Source of the DNA: Aedoeadaptatus coli
GTDB lineage: Bacteria > Bacillota > Clostridia > Tissierellales > Peptoniphilaceae
Length of the DNA: 64,000 bases
Assembly (NCBI RefSeq): GCF_900343085.1
Contig: NZ_OPYI01000009.1
Span: 1-64,000 of the forward strand
Direction: 5' to 3'
Shown here: positions 42,590 to 52,308 of the stretch, in pieces
How positions within the stretch are numbered: position 1 is the first letter of the stretch
Layout of the letters: every line of letters begins with the position of its first letter
Notes under the pieces: model-generated
Database searches by the model: none
What the model was told of the DNA's origin: nothing
Seen by the model: the letters and a program-made list of their open reading frames with translations, nothing else
Position numbers and translations under genes: made by a program

Positions 42590-44989
42590 ATGAAGAGAAA
42601 ATTAACAGCTCTACTGTTAGCCATGACTTTTGTTTTTGCCACCGTGGCCCCGACGATGGCGGCCAAGCCGGCGAAGGCATCGCCAAATAAGACGGCGGCT
42701 GTGTCCGTGGAAGAGTCGAAGAAAGAGAAGTCCGGGATAGTCGCGTTTATTGAAAACCTGCGTCCCTCTAAATCGATGAGATCTACAGAGGGTAGCCGGG
42801 AAAAAAATAGAACGGCGGGAAGTGCACAGGCACGCTCTGGTGAAGGCGCAGCACAGGGCGCGGACCCGAAAGAGAAAGAGAAGTTCAAAAATCTTTTCAG
42901 TCTCCTCGACGAGTCAGGCAAGAATATTGACGGAGCAGGATTGCGCATCGTTAAAGAAAGCGGGGATCATGACATCGTTGCTCCTTGGACGAGTGGACAA
43001 TCGGCAATCGAAGTCAGCTTGCCCGCCGGGAAATATATATTTGTAAATAGTTCAGTAACTCCGGGCTACAAGCCTGCAAAGCCTGTTAATTTTGAAGTTA
43101 CTGACAAAGGAACGATAACAGGAGCCGATGATCATGTGAAGGTAATCGACGAGAAAAAGGTCCTGGTTTTGGAAGCTGAAAGACAGGATGGTAAAACTTT
43201 CTTCGGTATAAAAGAGAAACTCGGAAACAACGTAACCGGTGCGGTGTTGCAAATCATGGATAAAGACAGTGAAAAAGTTATACATCAATGGTCAAGCGAA
43301 TCGGGATTCGGTTTCTATGAATTGCGTCCCGGAGACTATGTACTTTTACAAAGTGAAGCACCTGAAGGCTACGAGAAAGCCGATCCCATTGAGTTTACGA
43401 TTGATGAGCACGGAAAAATCAACCCCGAGCCCAAACAACTAAAGATGATTGGCAATGACCAATGTCTATTCCTTGAAGCTAAAAAAGAAACGGGTAAACT
43501 CTTCTTCAGCCTTCGCGGCATCGACAACAAGGATTTGGCCGGAGCAAATGTCACAATAAAACAAGACGGCAAGACGTTTGAAAAAACATTTGTAACGAAG
43601 GATCAGCCTGTTGAATTGCCGCGGGATAAGGGCGAATATGAACTGACCGTAACCAAATTGCCCGAGGGCTATAAGTTTGGAAAAGACACCATCAAATTTG
43701 AAATCAAAGATGATGGTAAAGTCGTACCTGCCGAAGCCGATAAAGAATATCTGGAAACCAAAGACGGCAACTATACCCTGTTCTTAAAGGCAGAGCCCGT
43801 GGAACCTCAAGTTTTCTTCGGCCTGAAAGACAGCAACGGCAAGGGCATTGTCGGGCTGGAACTAAAGATTCAAGGCAATAACGGCAAAGTCATCAGTTTG
43901 GTCAGTGGCGAAAGGGCCATCGGGGTGAATTTATCCGAGCTTCCCGACGGTGCCTATGTTTTCTCCCAAACCAATGTGCGCTACGGCTATGAGGCGGCAG
44001 AGCCAATTCAATTCACGATGAAAGACGGAAAAGTCATTTCGCCATCATCTGGCCTTACCAACTTGGGGCCCTATCAAGAACTGACCTTGGTCAGCAAAAG
44101 CGCTAAGCGCGTCGTCACGTTCTCGAGAGTCGATTCCCTCGGCAAGCTCCTTCTCGGAGCCGAAATCGAAATCTACAAAGACGGAACCAAAATCGCCTCC
44201 TGGAAGAGCGGATCCGATCACCACAAGCTGGAACTGGAAGCCGGCGTCTACAGATACCACGAAGCCGCTGTCGTCTTGGGCCACAAAATCGCCAAAGACT
44301 TTGAATTCGAAGTGAAAACCGACGGATCCATCGTCCTTCGCGGCATTCAATTAGGCGAAAACGTGAAACTGAAAGAAGGCGGCCACATCTGCGTCGGCGA
44401 ATCGGGCGGCAAGCTCGAGGAAGATCCCAACAAGAAGCCCGAGGAAAAACCGGGACAAAACAATCAAAAGAAACCGACCACCGACACGAAACCCGAAGCC
44501 AAAAACCACTGGGTAGAATTCGACGTGGCGAAAAAAGACGGCACCCTCCTCGAAGGCGCTGTCGTGGAAATTTACCAAAACGGCAAATTGCTGGAAAGCT
44601 GGACCACTTCCACCACGGGCTACAAGACCCAATTGCAACAAGGCAGCTACCGCTTCCACACGAAGACGGCGCCCCAAGGCTATCAACTGGCCCGCGACTT
44701 TAACTTTGGAGTGAATCGCGACGGCAGCATCACCCTGGGCAAGCTCCAATCCGGTGACACCGTCACCGCAAAAGACGGCAGAATCGTCGTCTACGGCGAT
44801 CCCATCTCCGCCACGGGCACGCGCACGACGACCGGCACCACCACCGCCGCTCCGAGCAACGGCCGTCTGCCCAAGACCGGCGACGGCATCAGCCCCGTGT
44901 TCTACGCCGTGGGCCTCGCCGCAGTGGGCGCGGTAATCCTCGGCATCGGCCTTAAAAAGCGGAGAGAATCCGTCGATGAAGTCAAGTAA
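42590..44989 (+). CDS. LPXTG surface protein with six SpaA-like domains
   Basis: 799 residues. Signal peptide ending TMAAKP; a charged linker; six repeats of about 85 residues starting near 103, 200, 300, 405, 505 and 640, each with a G-x-D/A ... GYxxA/K pattern of SpaA/prealbumin-like folds (PGYKPAKP, EGYEKADP, EGYKFGKD, YGYEAAEP, LGHKIAKD, QGYQLARD); a Pro/Lys linker; sorting signal LPKTG, a hydrophobic span and KKRRES. It is wall-anchored, possibly a pilus-like adhesin. Domains 5-6 are GC-rich, domains 1-4 less so. The sortase gene overlaps its 3' end. Confidence 0.9.
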   Translation: MKRKLTALLLAMTFVFATVAPTMAAKPAKASPNKTAAVSVEESKKEKSGIVAFIENLRPSKSMRSTEGSREKNRTAGSAQARSGEGAAQGADPKEKEKFKNLFSLLDESGKNIDGAGLRIVKESGDHDIVAPWTSGQSAIEVSLPAGKYIFVNSSVTPGYKPAKPVNFEVTDKGTITGADDHVKVIDEKKVLVLEAERQDGKTFFGIKEKLGNNVTGAVLQIMDKDSEKVIHQWSSESGFGFYELRPGDYVLLQSEAPEGYEKADPIEFTIDEHGKINPEPKQLKMIGNDQCLFLEAKKETGKLFFSLRGIDNKDLAGANVTIKQDGKTFEKTFVTKDQPVELPRDKGEYELTVTKLPEGYKFGKDTIKFEIKDDGKVVPAEADKEYLETKDGNYTLFLKAEPVEPQVFFGLKDSNGKGIVGLELKIQGNNGKVISLVSGERAIGVNLSELPDGAYVFSQTNVRYGYEAAEPIQFTMKDGKVISPSSGLTNLGPYQELTLVSKSAKRVVTFSRVDSLGKLLLGAEIEIYKDGTKIASWKSGSDHHKLELEAGVYRYHEAAVVLGHKIAKDFEFEVKTDGSIVLRGIQLGENVKLKEGGHICVGESGGKLEEDPNKKPEEKPGQNNQKKPTTDTKPEAKNHWVEFDVAKKDGTLLEGAVVEIYQNGKLLESWTTSTTGYKTQLQQGSYRFHTKTAPQGYQLARDFNFGVNRDGSITLGKLQSGDTVTAKDGRIVVYGDPISATGTRTTTGTTTAAPSNGRLPKTGDGISPVFYAVGLAAVGAVILGIGLKKRRESVDEVK

Positions 44990-45638
44990 ACACAAAAACA
45001 GACAAGGGAAATTCCTGATACTTCTGGGGATTTCCCTTCTCCTTATCGGGGCGGCGATTCCCGTGAAGGTGCATTTGAAAAACGAAAAGCAGAAAAAAAT
45101 CGCCCTGGCCATGGAAGAAGCCATGCTGAAAGAGGCGAGCAAGAAAAAAGCCGCCGCCAAAAAGCCGGCGGCAGCCGAGAAAGGCGCGGCGAAATCCCTT
45201 CAGGAAGACGCCATCACCTACGAAAACGCCTTGGGCGTGATCCGCATCGACAAAATCGACGTGGTGCTCCCCATTTTCGACAACACGAGCAAAAAAAATC
45301 TCCTCCTCGGGGCCGGTGTGGTGAAAACCACGGATCCGCCGAGCACGGAGAAAAACACCATCACCGTCCTGGCCGGCCATCGGGGATCGGGCAAGGGCCT
45401 GGATTTCTTTTTGCACATCAACAAACTGGAGCCCGGCGACGAAATAAAAATCACCACCCGCAAACAGGTCCTTTACTATAAAGTCTACGGAGACGAGGTG
45501 GTGGAGCCCGACGACTGGAGCCGCTTCATTCGCGAAGAAGACAAGACCAAGCTCTACCTCATGAGCTGCCACCCCTATCCGAAAAACAACAAGCGCCTCT
45601 TGGTGAAATCGGAACTGGTGGGCATCAGAGATCTGTAA
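44976..45638 (+). CDS. Sortase
   Basis: 220 residues. One N-terminal span (about 13-32) and a Lys/Ala-rich linker lead to the sortase barrel. Catalytic residues: His135 (LAGHRG), Cys198 (LMSCHPYP) and Arg207 (NNKRLLV). There is no C-terminal span, so it resembles class A or D more than pilus class C in build, although RLLV is class C-like. It overlaps the LPKTG gene by 14 bases and so is probably dedicated to it. Terminator downstream. Confidence 0.9.
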   Translation: MKSSKHKNRQGKFLILLGISLLLIGAAIPVKVHLKNEKQKKIALAMEEAMLKEASKKKAAAKKPAAAEKGAAKSLQEDAITYENALGVIRIDKIDVVLPIFDNTSKKNLLLGAGVVKTTDPPSTEKNTITVLAGHRGSGKGLDFFLHINKLEPGDEIKITTRKQVLYYKVYGDEVVEPDDWSRFIREEDKTKLYLMSCHPYPKNNKRLLVKSELVGIRDL

Positions 45639-45644
45639 GGAATA

Positions 45645-45675
45645 CAGCCACGGAGAACGCCTCTGTGGCTGTTTT
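45645..45675 (+). terminator. Terminator of the SpaA-like/sortase operon
   Basis: CAGCCACGGAG/CTCTGTGGCTG stem with one G-U, five-base loop, four T. Confidence 0.75.
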
Positions 45676-45793
45676 ACGTGGCGAAAGAAAAAGAGGGACA
45701 CGGGCATAGCCGATGAAATCAACGGGCGCAAACAAGGCCTGTGTGGGCGATGCGCCTATTCGCCCGAGCGGTATGGACAATAAAGGAGATGAC

Positions 45794-46237
45794 ATGATAG
45801 ATTACAAGAGAAAACATGAAACAGGCGATCGCTTCAGCCTCCACGACGCCCACATCATCGCCATGGACTACGATTACGAAATGGAAGAGCTGCGCCTCCT
45901 TCCCCAATACGGCTTTGTCGATATACAGGCCGATACCATGGTGGACGGAGAGGTCGTCATCACCGGCGTGTCTTTCGAAGATTCCTACGTGACGATTTTG
46001 GAATACAAAAACGTCTTAGCGGGCAATGTGGGCAGCTTCGTCGGCGAAAAAATGACCCTCACAACCTTCCTCACCGCCTTTGATTCAAAATTCAAAGCCA
46101 TAGACATCATGAGCACCTACCACGGCCACAAAATCTGCTTCATCACCGGCTACCTGAGCCGCGACGACGAGGCTTTGGAAATCAACATGGACATCTTTTA
46201 CCGCGGCGATTTCATCTACCGGGTAAGGGAGGAATAA
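45794..46237 (+). CDS. Hypothetical cytoplasmic protein (147 aa)
   Basis: Start at the ATG at 45794, 7 bases after AAAGGAG. No signal peptide or membrane helix. It is acidic, with DRFSLHDAHIIAMDYDYEM near the start and ITGYLSRDDEALEINMDIFY near the end, suggesting a small beta-rich fold. I do not recognise the family. Monocistronic, with a terminator immediately after. Confidence 0.7.
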   Translation: MIDYKRKHETGDRFSLHDAHIIAMDYDYEMEELRLLPQYGFVDIQADTMVDGEVVITGVSFEDSYVTILEYKNVLAGNVGSFVGEKMTLTTFLTAFDSKFKAIDIMSTYHGHKICFITGYLSRDDEALEINMDIFYRGDFIYRVREE

Positions 46238-46240
46238 GCA

Positions 46241-46270
46241 TCCATCGGGGAAACCCGGTGGACTTTTTTT
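46241..46270 (+). terminator. Terminator of the 147-aa gene
   Basis: TCCATCGGG/CCCGGTGGA stem with GAAA tetraloop and seven T. Confidence 0.82.
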
Positions 46271-46341
46271 GTGGGGCGAGAGCGTGGAAAAACGTATTCA
46301 TCCTATGATATGATAAAAAGATAAAGAAAGGGGAGAAAGCC

Positions 46342-48426
46342 ATGCTCACAGGCGAAACGCGCAACAGAATCGACGGGATTTGGACCACCCTTTGGACGGA
46401 AGGTTCCACCAATCCCTTAACCAATATCGAACAAATCACTTATTTGCTCTTTATGAAAAATCTGGACGAAATCGAACTGGCAAAGGAAGAAGACGGAGAG
46501 CTCCTGGGCCTGGAAGTGCACAGCATCTTTCCCGCCGACAAACAGCACTACCGTTGGAATAAGTTTAAAAATTTCCCGGCGGCAGATATGTTTCGCCTCG
46601 TCAGCGAAGAAATCTTCCCCTTTATTCAAAACCTTCAGGGCGACGAAGGCGACACGGCTTTTTCCCGCTACATGAAAGATGCCCGCTTCCTCATTAACAA
46701 ACCTGCCACCTTGCAGCGGGTGGTGGACGCCATGGACCGGCTGGACGTAGACAACGCGGACATGAAGGGCGATATTTACGAATACCTCTTATCGAAACTA
46801 CAAACCTCCGGCACCAACGGCCAATTCCGCACGCCTCGCCACATCATCGACATGATGGTGGATTTAATGGCGCCGCGTCCCACGGATGTGATCTGCGATC
46901 CCGCCGCCGGCACCGCGGGATTTTTGGCATCCTGCGCCAACTACCTGCGGAAGAATGAGCGTGAACTCTTTTACGACAAGGACAAGGCGCGGCACTACCA
47001 TCACAGTATGTTTCACGGCTATGACATGGATACCACCATGCTTCGCATCGGTGCCATGAACATGATGCTCCACCGCGTGAAAGATCCTCAAATCGCCTAC
47101 CGGGATTCCCTTTCTCGGGACAACACGGATCGAGGCGTGTACAACCTGATTCTTGCCAACCCGCCCTTTAAAGGGAGCTTGGACAGCGAATCCGTGGCGC
47201 CGGATCTCTTGGCCAATATAAAAACGAAAAAGACCGAGCTACTCTTTGTGCAGCTGATTCTCGAAATGCTGCAAATCGGGGGACGGGCGGCGGTCATCGT
47301 GCCCGACGGCGTGCTCTTCGGCTCCTCCAAGGCCCACAAAAATCTGCGCAAAGAATTGGTGGAGCACCACCGGCTTCAAGGCGTGATCTCCATGCCCAGC
47401 GGCGTATTTAAACCCTACGCCGGGGTGTCTACGGGGATTCTGCTCTTTACGAAAACGGGCATTGGCGGCACGGAGGACGTGTGGTTTTACGACATGACCG
47501 CCGACGGCTACAGCTTAAACGACAATCGAAGCCCGGTGGAAGAAAACGACATTCCCGACATCATCCAATGCTTTAAAACCATGGAGGATCAAAAAGACAA
47601 GCCTCGCACGGGCAAATCCTTTATGGTGCCGAAAGAGGAAATCGCCGAAAACGACTACGACCTTTCCATTAACAAGTACAAGGAAATTGAGTACGAAGCC
47701 GTGGACTACGATCCCCCGGAAGAAATCCTGGCCCGAATCGACGGCTTGGAGCGAGAAATCCAAGAGGGATTGGCGGAACTGAAGGCCTTGGTGGGTAATG
47801 TGTTTAATGAATTAGAAAAAGCGGGAGGGGAAAAGGTCAAGCTAAAGGAGCTGGCGAAAATTAACCCTCAGAAATCAGAGGTAAAAGAATTAGACCCGAA
47901 TACCGCCGTGTCCTTCGTGCCGATGGAAGATGTTTCGGAGACCGGCGAACTAAATTTATCCCAAGAAAGAACCCTGGGCGAGGTCTATAAAGGTTTTACT
48001 TACTTTAAAGATGGAGATGTCGTCGTCGCAAAAATAACGCCTTGTTTTGAAAACGGCAAGGGCGCATTGATGAAGGATCTGGTCAATGGGATTGGATTCG
48101 GGACAACGGAATTCCATGTTTTGAGAGCAAAAGACTTATCTCATTTGAATCCGATCTGGCTTTTCTATGTAACGCGGTCGAAGCGATTCAACGCCTATGG
48201 CGAGATGCAGATGACAGGTTCGGCAGGTCAAAAGCGGATTCCGAAAAGTTTTTTGGAAGATTACGAAATCACCCTTCCCCCCATCGCCGTGCAAAATCAT
48301 TTCGCCGATGTCGCCACGACCATCGAAGCGCAAAAGGAATCCCTCCGCGCATCCCTTTCGGAGCTGGAAACTTTATTTGACGCCCTCATGCAGGCGGCTT
48401 TTTCGGGGCATTTAAACCAATCTTAA
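46342..48426 (+). CDS. hsdM: Type I DNA methylase fused to a half specificity subunit (HsdM-S)
   Basis: 694 residues. Residues 1-470 are an N6-adenine methylase: HsdM N-terminal helices, SAM motif DPAAGTAGFLAS (about 183) and catalytic NPPF (about 273). After a coiled stretch (about 470-495), residues ~495-694 form one target-recognition domain plus a conserved helix (LKELAKINPQ, GSAGQKRIPKSFLEDYEI, SELETLFDALMQAAFSG) of HsdS type. Normal HsdS has two such domains; here there is one, fused in frame, and no separate hsdS. HsdR follows after 16 bases. AAGGGGAG before ATG. Confidence 0.9.
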   Translation: MLTGETRNRIDGIWTTLWTEGSTNPLTNIEQITYLLFMKNLDEIELAKEEDGELLGLEVHSIFPADKQHYRWNKFKNFPAADMFRLVSEEIFPFIQNLQGDEGDTAFSRYMKDARFLINKPATLQRVVDAMDRLDVDNADMKGDIYEYLLSKLQTSGTNGQFRTPRHIIDMMVDLMAPRPTDVICDPAAGTAGFLASCANYLRKNERELFYDKDKARHYHHSMFHGYDMDTTMLRIGAMNMMLHRVKDPQIAYRDSLSRDNTDRGVYNLILANPPFKGSLDSESVAPDLLANIKTKKTELLFVQLILEMLQIGGRAAVIVPDGVLFGSSKAHKNLRKELVEHHRLQGVISMPSGVFKPYAGVSTGILLFTKTGIGGTEDVWFYDMTADGYSLNDNRSPVEENDIPDIIQCFKTMEDQKDKPRTGKSFMVPKEEIAENDYDLSINKYKEIEYEAVDYDPPEEILARIDGLEREIQEGLAELKALVGNVFNELEKAGGEKVKLKELAKINPQKSEVKELDPNTAVSFVPMEDVSETGELNLSQERTLGEVYKGFTYFKDGDVVVAKITPCFENGKGALMKDLVNGIGFGTTEFHVLRAKDLSHLNPIWLFYVTRSKRFNAYGEMQMTGSAGQKRIPKSFLEDYEITLPPIAVQNHFADVATTIEAQKESLRASLSELETLFDALMQAAFSGHLNQS

Positions 48427-48442
48427 TTGAAAGGAGGCGGCC

Positions 48443-51400
48443 ATGGCCGGCAATTTCGACTTTTTACTTTCCCAATCGGATTACAGCGACTTCGCCCGGG
48501 CGGCGGTGGATGCGGAGCGCTCCATGCTCATTTCCACGGTGAATTGCGCGGCGGCAACTCGGCGCGCCCTGGAGCTTGCGGTCAAGTGGGTTTACAAGGT
48601 GGATCGGGATCTATCCATTCCCTATCGGGACAATTTAAGCACCTTGACGCGGCATGTGGATTTTTTAAACATCATCGACGCGGATTTAGAGCCTTTAATC
48701 GTTTACGTGATCAAGTTGGGGAACTTGGCCACCCACACGGGCAAGATCATTTCAAAGACCAAGGCCGTGGTGGCGCTGCGCAATCTTTTTGCCTTTATTC
48801 AGTGGATCGATTACTGCTACGGCGCCCGCTACGAGGCCCGGATTTTCGATGAAAATTTGATTCCTTCGGCGGATCAAGTGGTGCTGAAGGGAAAAGGGCA
48901 GCCCATCCCCGAAGAGGACGATGTGCCCCTTGTCGAGCAGCGGGAAGCCACTGACGACGCCATGCAGGCACGCCTCACGAAGAAGCGGGCTGCCGCCGAA
49001 GCCAAGGGAGCGTTTCGGGTGGATCACGTGTCCGAGGCACAGACGCGCAAGGAGCTTATCGACGTGGACCTGGCCCTGGCCGGTTGGGTCGTAGGGAAAA
49101 ATGCCGAAGCGGAGGTGGAAGTATCGGGGATGCCCAATTCCACGGGCAAGGGCTATGTGGATTACGTGCTTTATGGCACAAACGGGCAGCCTTTGGCCGT
49201 GGTTGAGGCGAAGAAAACGGCGAAGAGCCCCGGCGATGGCAGGCATCAGGCCCGTCTTTACGCCGAGTGCATGGAGGCGCGCTACGGCCGCCGGCCTTTC
49301 TACTTCACGACCAACGGCTTTGAAATTCGCTTTACCGACGACGGCGCCGAGCGGCGGGTGTCGGGCTTTTACAGTCGGCGGGATTTGGAGCGGCTCATGA
49401 ATCGGCGGGGGCTTTCCCGCTCCTTGACGGTGGATCAGCCGAAGGCTTCCATTGCCGGCAGGCCGTATCAGATTATGGCGGTGAAGGCGGTGATGGAGCG
49501 CTTCGAAGCCAATTACCCGGCGGCGCTTTTGGTCATGGCCACGGGAACGGGCAAAACGCGTACGGCGGCGAGCATTGTGGACATGATGATGGGGGCCAAT
49601 CGGGCGACGCGGATTTTGTTTTTGGCGGATCGCGTGGCTTTGGTGAAGCAGGCCATGAGGACCTTCGGACAATTGCTGCCGGATCTGTCCATTGCATCGG
49701 TGGGCGAGGGGAAAACCCGCCCCGAGGAGCTCGCCACGGCGCGCATGCTTTTTTCCACTTACCCCGCCATGATCAACGCCATGGACCGCATGCGCTTAGA
49801 GGGCAAGGAGCGCTTTTTCACCGTGGGCTATTTCGATTTGATTATTATCGACGAAGCCCATCGCTCCATTTACGAGCGCTACAAGACCATATTCGATTAC
49901 TTTGACGCGAAGATCGTGGGCCTGACGGCCACGCCGCGGGAGGATTTGGACCGCAATACCTACGATATTTTCGGCTTGGAAGTCGGAGATCCCACCTTTT
50001 ATTACGAAATGGGCGAGGCGGTAAAGAATGGTTATTTGGTGGATTACCGCACCCGGGAAGTGAAGCTGAAATTTCCCGAAGAAGGGATTCACTACGATCA
50101 ACTGAGCCCGGAGGAGCAGGCGCGTTTTGAAAAGCTCTTTGCCGTGGAGGCCGGGGAGGACACGGTGCCGGGAAGTGCCATTAACAAATGGTTTTTTAAT
50201 GTAAACACCGTGGATATTGTGATTAACGAGCTGATGGAGCGGGGCGTTCGCGACGGCACGGGCAATGAAATCGGCAAGACGATTATTTTCGCCGCCAATC
50301 AGCGCCACGCGGAATTGATCAAGGAGCGATTCGATGTGCTCTATCCGGAAAAGGGATCGGACTACGCCGATGTGATCACCCACGCGGTGCAGTATGCCCA
50401 GGATCTCATCGACCGCTTTTCCGTCAAGGAAAAAATGCCGCGCATCGCGATTTCCGTCAATATGTTAGACACGGGAATCGATGTGCCGGAAGTGGTGAAT
50501 CTGGTGTTTTTCAAGAAGGTCTTGTCCAAGACTATGTTTTGGCAAATGGTCGGGCGGGGAACGCGGCTCTGCCCCGATTTGTTCGGCCCGGGCGAGGACA
50601 AGGTTTCATTTTTGATTTTGGATTACGGCGGAAATATGGAGCGATTTAGTGTGCCGTCGAAGCCTTCGACGGAGACCATCACCCGATCGCTCACCGAGCG
50701 AATTTACATGGCGAAGGCCCATTTGATTTACGCTTTAGAGGCTGGGCCCTTCAAAGGCGAAGAGTACAGTCGGTGGCGTGTTGCGTTGGCGGACGAGTGG
50801 AAAACGGCCATCGGCAAGCTCAACACGGAGCTTGTGGCGGTGCGGGAGCAGTTAAATTATGTGTACTACTTCGGAAATGAGGCGGCGTGGAAGGGCATGT
50901 CCCGCGGGGATTTAAACACGTTGGAGGATCGACTGGCTCCGCTTATTCATGCCATTACCGACGACGAAAAAATTCAGCGCTTTGATTTGGCTATGTACAC
51001 ACTGGCCGGAGCGAGGGCCATGGGTGAGAGCGACGAACGGTCGATGGAAAAGGTGCGGGCTTGGGCTTTGGCGCTGTTGGAGAAGCAGCGGGATCTGCCT
51101 GCCATTGAGGCGCGGGCCTTTGAGCTAAATCAATTGGCCTCCGAAGATTTTTGGGTTCACGCCACGCCGCTCATGATCGAAGAAATGCGGGCGGAGCTTC
51201 GACACCTGATGTCCCTATTGCCGGCTCGTCCGGCGACTCGTAGCAAGTTCGGCGATTTCACCGACGATGTTCTCACTGTGAATGAAGGCGGCTCTATTAG
51301 CAATGTCGGCCAATTCGAAAATTACCGTGCCCGAGTGGAGGAACACATTCGAAGCCGGGTGAAGGACGATGCTGTTTTAAATAAGGTCTACAACAACGAT

Positions 51401-51775
51401 CCGCTCAGCGTCGAAGACATGGCTCATTTGGAATCCATCCTATGGCACGATTTGGGCACGAAGAAGGAGTACGACGACACCTTTGGCGAGAAGGCCATTT
51501 TAAAGTTGATTCGAGAGATCAACGGCTTGTCTCCGGAAGCGGTGCAAAGAGCCTTTGCCGATTTTCTGAACCGATACGAGCTTAGTTTCGATCAAGGGCA
51601 GTTTGTGCGCATGATTATGGAATATTTCGAACACAACGGATATTTGAGTCTTATGGGCTTCAGCGAAGAACCCTTTAAGAGCTTAGGATCCATCACGCGG
51701 CTGTTTAAAGACGAGCGGGAGAAGTTAAATTCCATCGTGGACATTGTAAAAGCCTTAAACGGCAATGTGGCGTAA
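48443..51775 (+). CDS. hsdR: Type I restriction endonuclease subunit R
   Basis: 1110 residues. A DUF4145-type helical domain (about 10-130), then the HSDR_N nuclease with KGYVDYVLYG...AVVEAKK (about 230-275) as the D...ExK site, an SF2 translocase with MATGTGKTRTAAS and IIIDEAHRSIYERY, helicase motif QMVGRGTRLCPDL, and an EcoEI-type C-terminal domain. It would cut DNA not protected by the upstream HsdM-S fusion. AAAGGAGG before ATG; 16 bases after hsdM-S, terminator downstream. Confidence 0.94.
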   Translation: MAGNFDFLLSQSDYSDFARAAVDAERSMLISTVNCAAATRRALELAVKWVYKVDRDLSIPYRDNLSTLTRHVDFLNIIDADLEPLIVYVIKLGNLATHTGKIISKTKAVVALRNLFAFIQWIDYCYGARYEARIFDENLIPSADQVVLKGKGQPIPEEDDVPLVEQREATDDAMQARLTKKRAAAEAKGAFRVDHVSEAQTRKELIDVDLALAGWVVGKNAEAEVEVSGMPNSTGKGYVDYVLYGTNGQPLAVVEAKKTAKSPGDGRHQARLYAECMEARYGRRPFYFTTNGFEIRFTDDGAERRVSGFYSRRDLERLMNRRGLSRSLTVDQPKASIAGRPYQIMAVKAVMERFEANYPAALLVMATGTGKTRTAASIVDMMMGANRATRILFLADRVALVKQAMRTFGQLLPDLSIASVGEGKTRPEELATARMLFSTYPAMINAMDRMRLEGKERFFTVGYFDLIIIDEAHRSIYERYKTIFDYFDAKIVGLTATPREDLDRNTYDIFGLEVGDPTFYYEMGEAVKNGYLVDYRTREVKLKFPEEGIHYDQLSPEEQARFEKLFAVEAGEDTVPGSAINKWFFNVNTVDIVINELMERGVRDGTGNEIGKTIIFAANQRHAELIKERFDVLYPEKGSDYADVITHAVQYAQDLIDRFSVKEKMPRIAISVNMLDTGIDVPEVVNLVFFKKVLSKTMFWQMVGRGTRLCPDLFGPGEDKVSFLILDYGGNMERFSVPSKPSTETITRSLTERIYMAKAHLIYALEAGPFKGEEYSRWRVALADEWKTAIGKLNTELVAVREQLNYVYYFGNEAAWKGMSRGDLNTLEDRLAPLIHAITDDEKIQRFDLAMYTLAGARAMGESDERSMEKVRAWALALLEKQRDLPAIEARAFELNQLASEDFWVHATPLMIEEMRAELRHLMSLLPARPATRSKFGDFTDDVLTVNEGGSISNVGQFENYRARVEEHIRSRVKDDAVLNKVYNNDPLSVEDMAHLESILWHDLGTKKEYDDTFGEKAILKLIREINGLSPEAVQRAFADFLNRYELSFDQGQFVRMIMEYFEHNGYLSLMGFSEEPFKSLGSITRLFKDEREKLNSIVDIVKALNGNVA

Positions 51776-51856
51776 GTTAAATTTTGAAGATATGATTCAG
51801 CGGAGAAATCAATCAGACATATTGTGCAGAACTAATTATCGAACAATTTCGCAAAG

Positions 51857-51879
51857 GGCACCGGAGGCGGTGCCTTTTT
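51857..51879 (+). terminator. Terminator of the restriction-modification operon
   Basis: GGCACCG/CGGTGCC stem with four-base loop and five T. Confidence 0.8.
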
Positions 51880-52002
51880 CCTTGGGCGACAATTCCTTTA
51901 CAATGTGGGTATTTCGTCTAAGAATCGCGTGGGATCGATCCATTGATTTTCTCCGGCGGGTATAATGTTGAAAAGAGAGTTTTTTCAGGTTTCGGAGGCG
52001 CT

Positions 52003-52308
52003 ATGAAGGTTTTTAAAAATATGGTTCCCTTTCTTATGGGAATCCTCGCGGTATTTTATCTTATGCCTCTTTGCATGAGGAACACGGCGGGGGCGATGAT
52101 GGTTTTGCTTTTCGCCATGCCCGTCCTTTGCCTCGCCATTTCCTTTGCGTACGGCAGGATGCGGGGCTTTCATGTGCTCTATCCTTTGGCGGTGTGTTTG
52201 TGTTTCTTGCCGTCGATTTGGATTTTTTACAATGAATCGGCCTTGATTTACGTGGCGATTTACGGCGCCTTGGCCCTTTTGGGAAGTTTTTTGGGAGGCT
52301 TGCGATGA
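52003..52308 (+). CDS. Small membrane protein (101 aa)
   Basis: Start at the ATG at 52003 (GGAGG 6 bases upstream; TATAAT at 51963-51968 region). Three or four hydrophobic helices (MVPFLMGILAVFYLMPL; MMVLLFAMPVLCLAISFAYG; LALLGSFLGG). No family recognised. It overlaps the next gene by 4 bases, so the three genes to 53333 form one operon of envelope proteins. Confidence 0.7.
   Translation: MKVFKNMVPFLMGILAVFYLMPLCMRNTAGAMMVLLFAMPVLCLAISFAYGRMRGFHVLYPLAVCLCFLPSIWIFYNESALIYVAIYGALALLGSFLGGLR

Noticed and set aside
48752-49672. 306-codon minus-strand frame opposite hsdR
   Set aside because: Shadow of the DUF4145/HSDR_N coding region; no family features.
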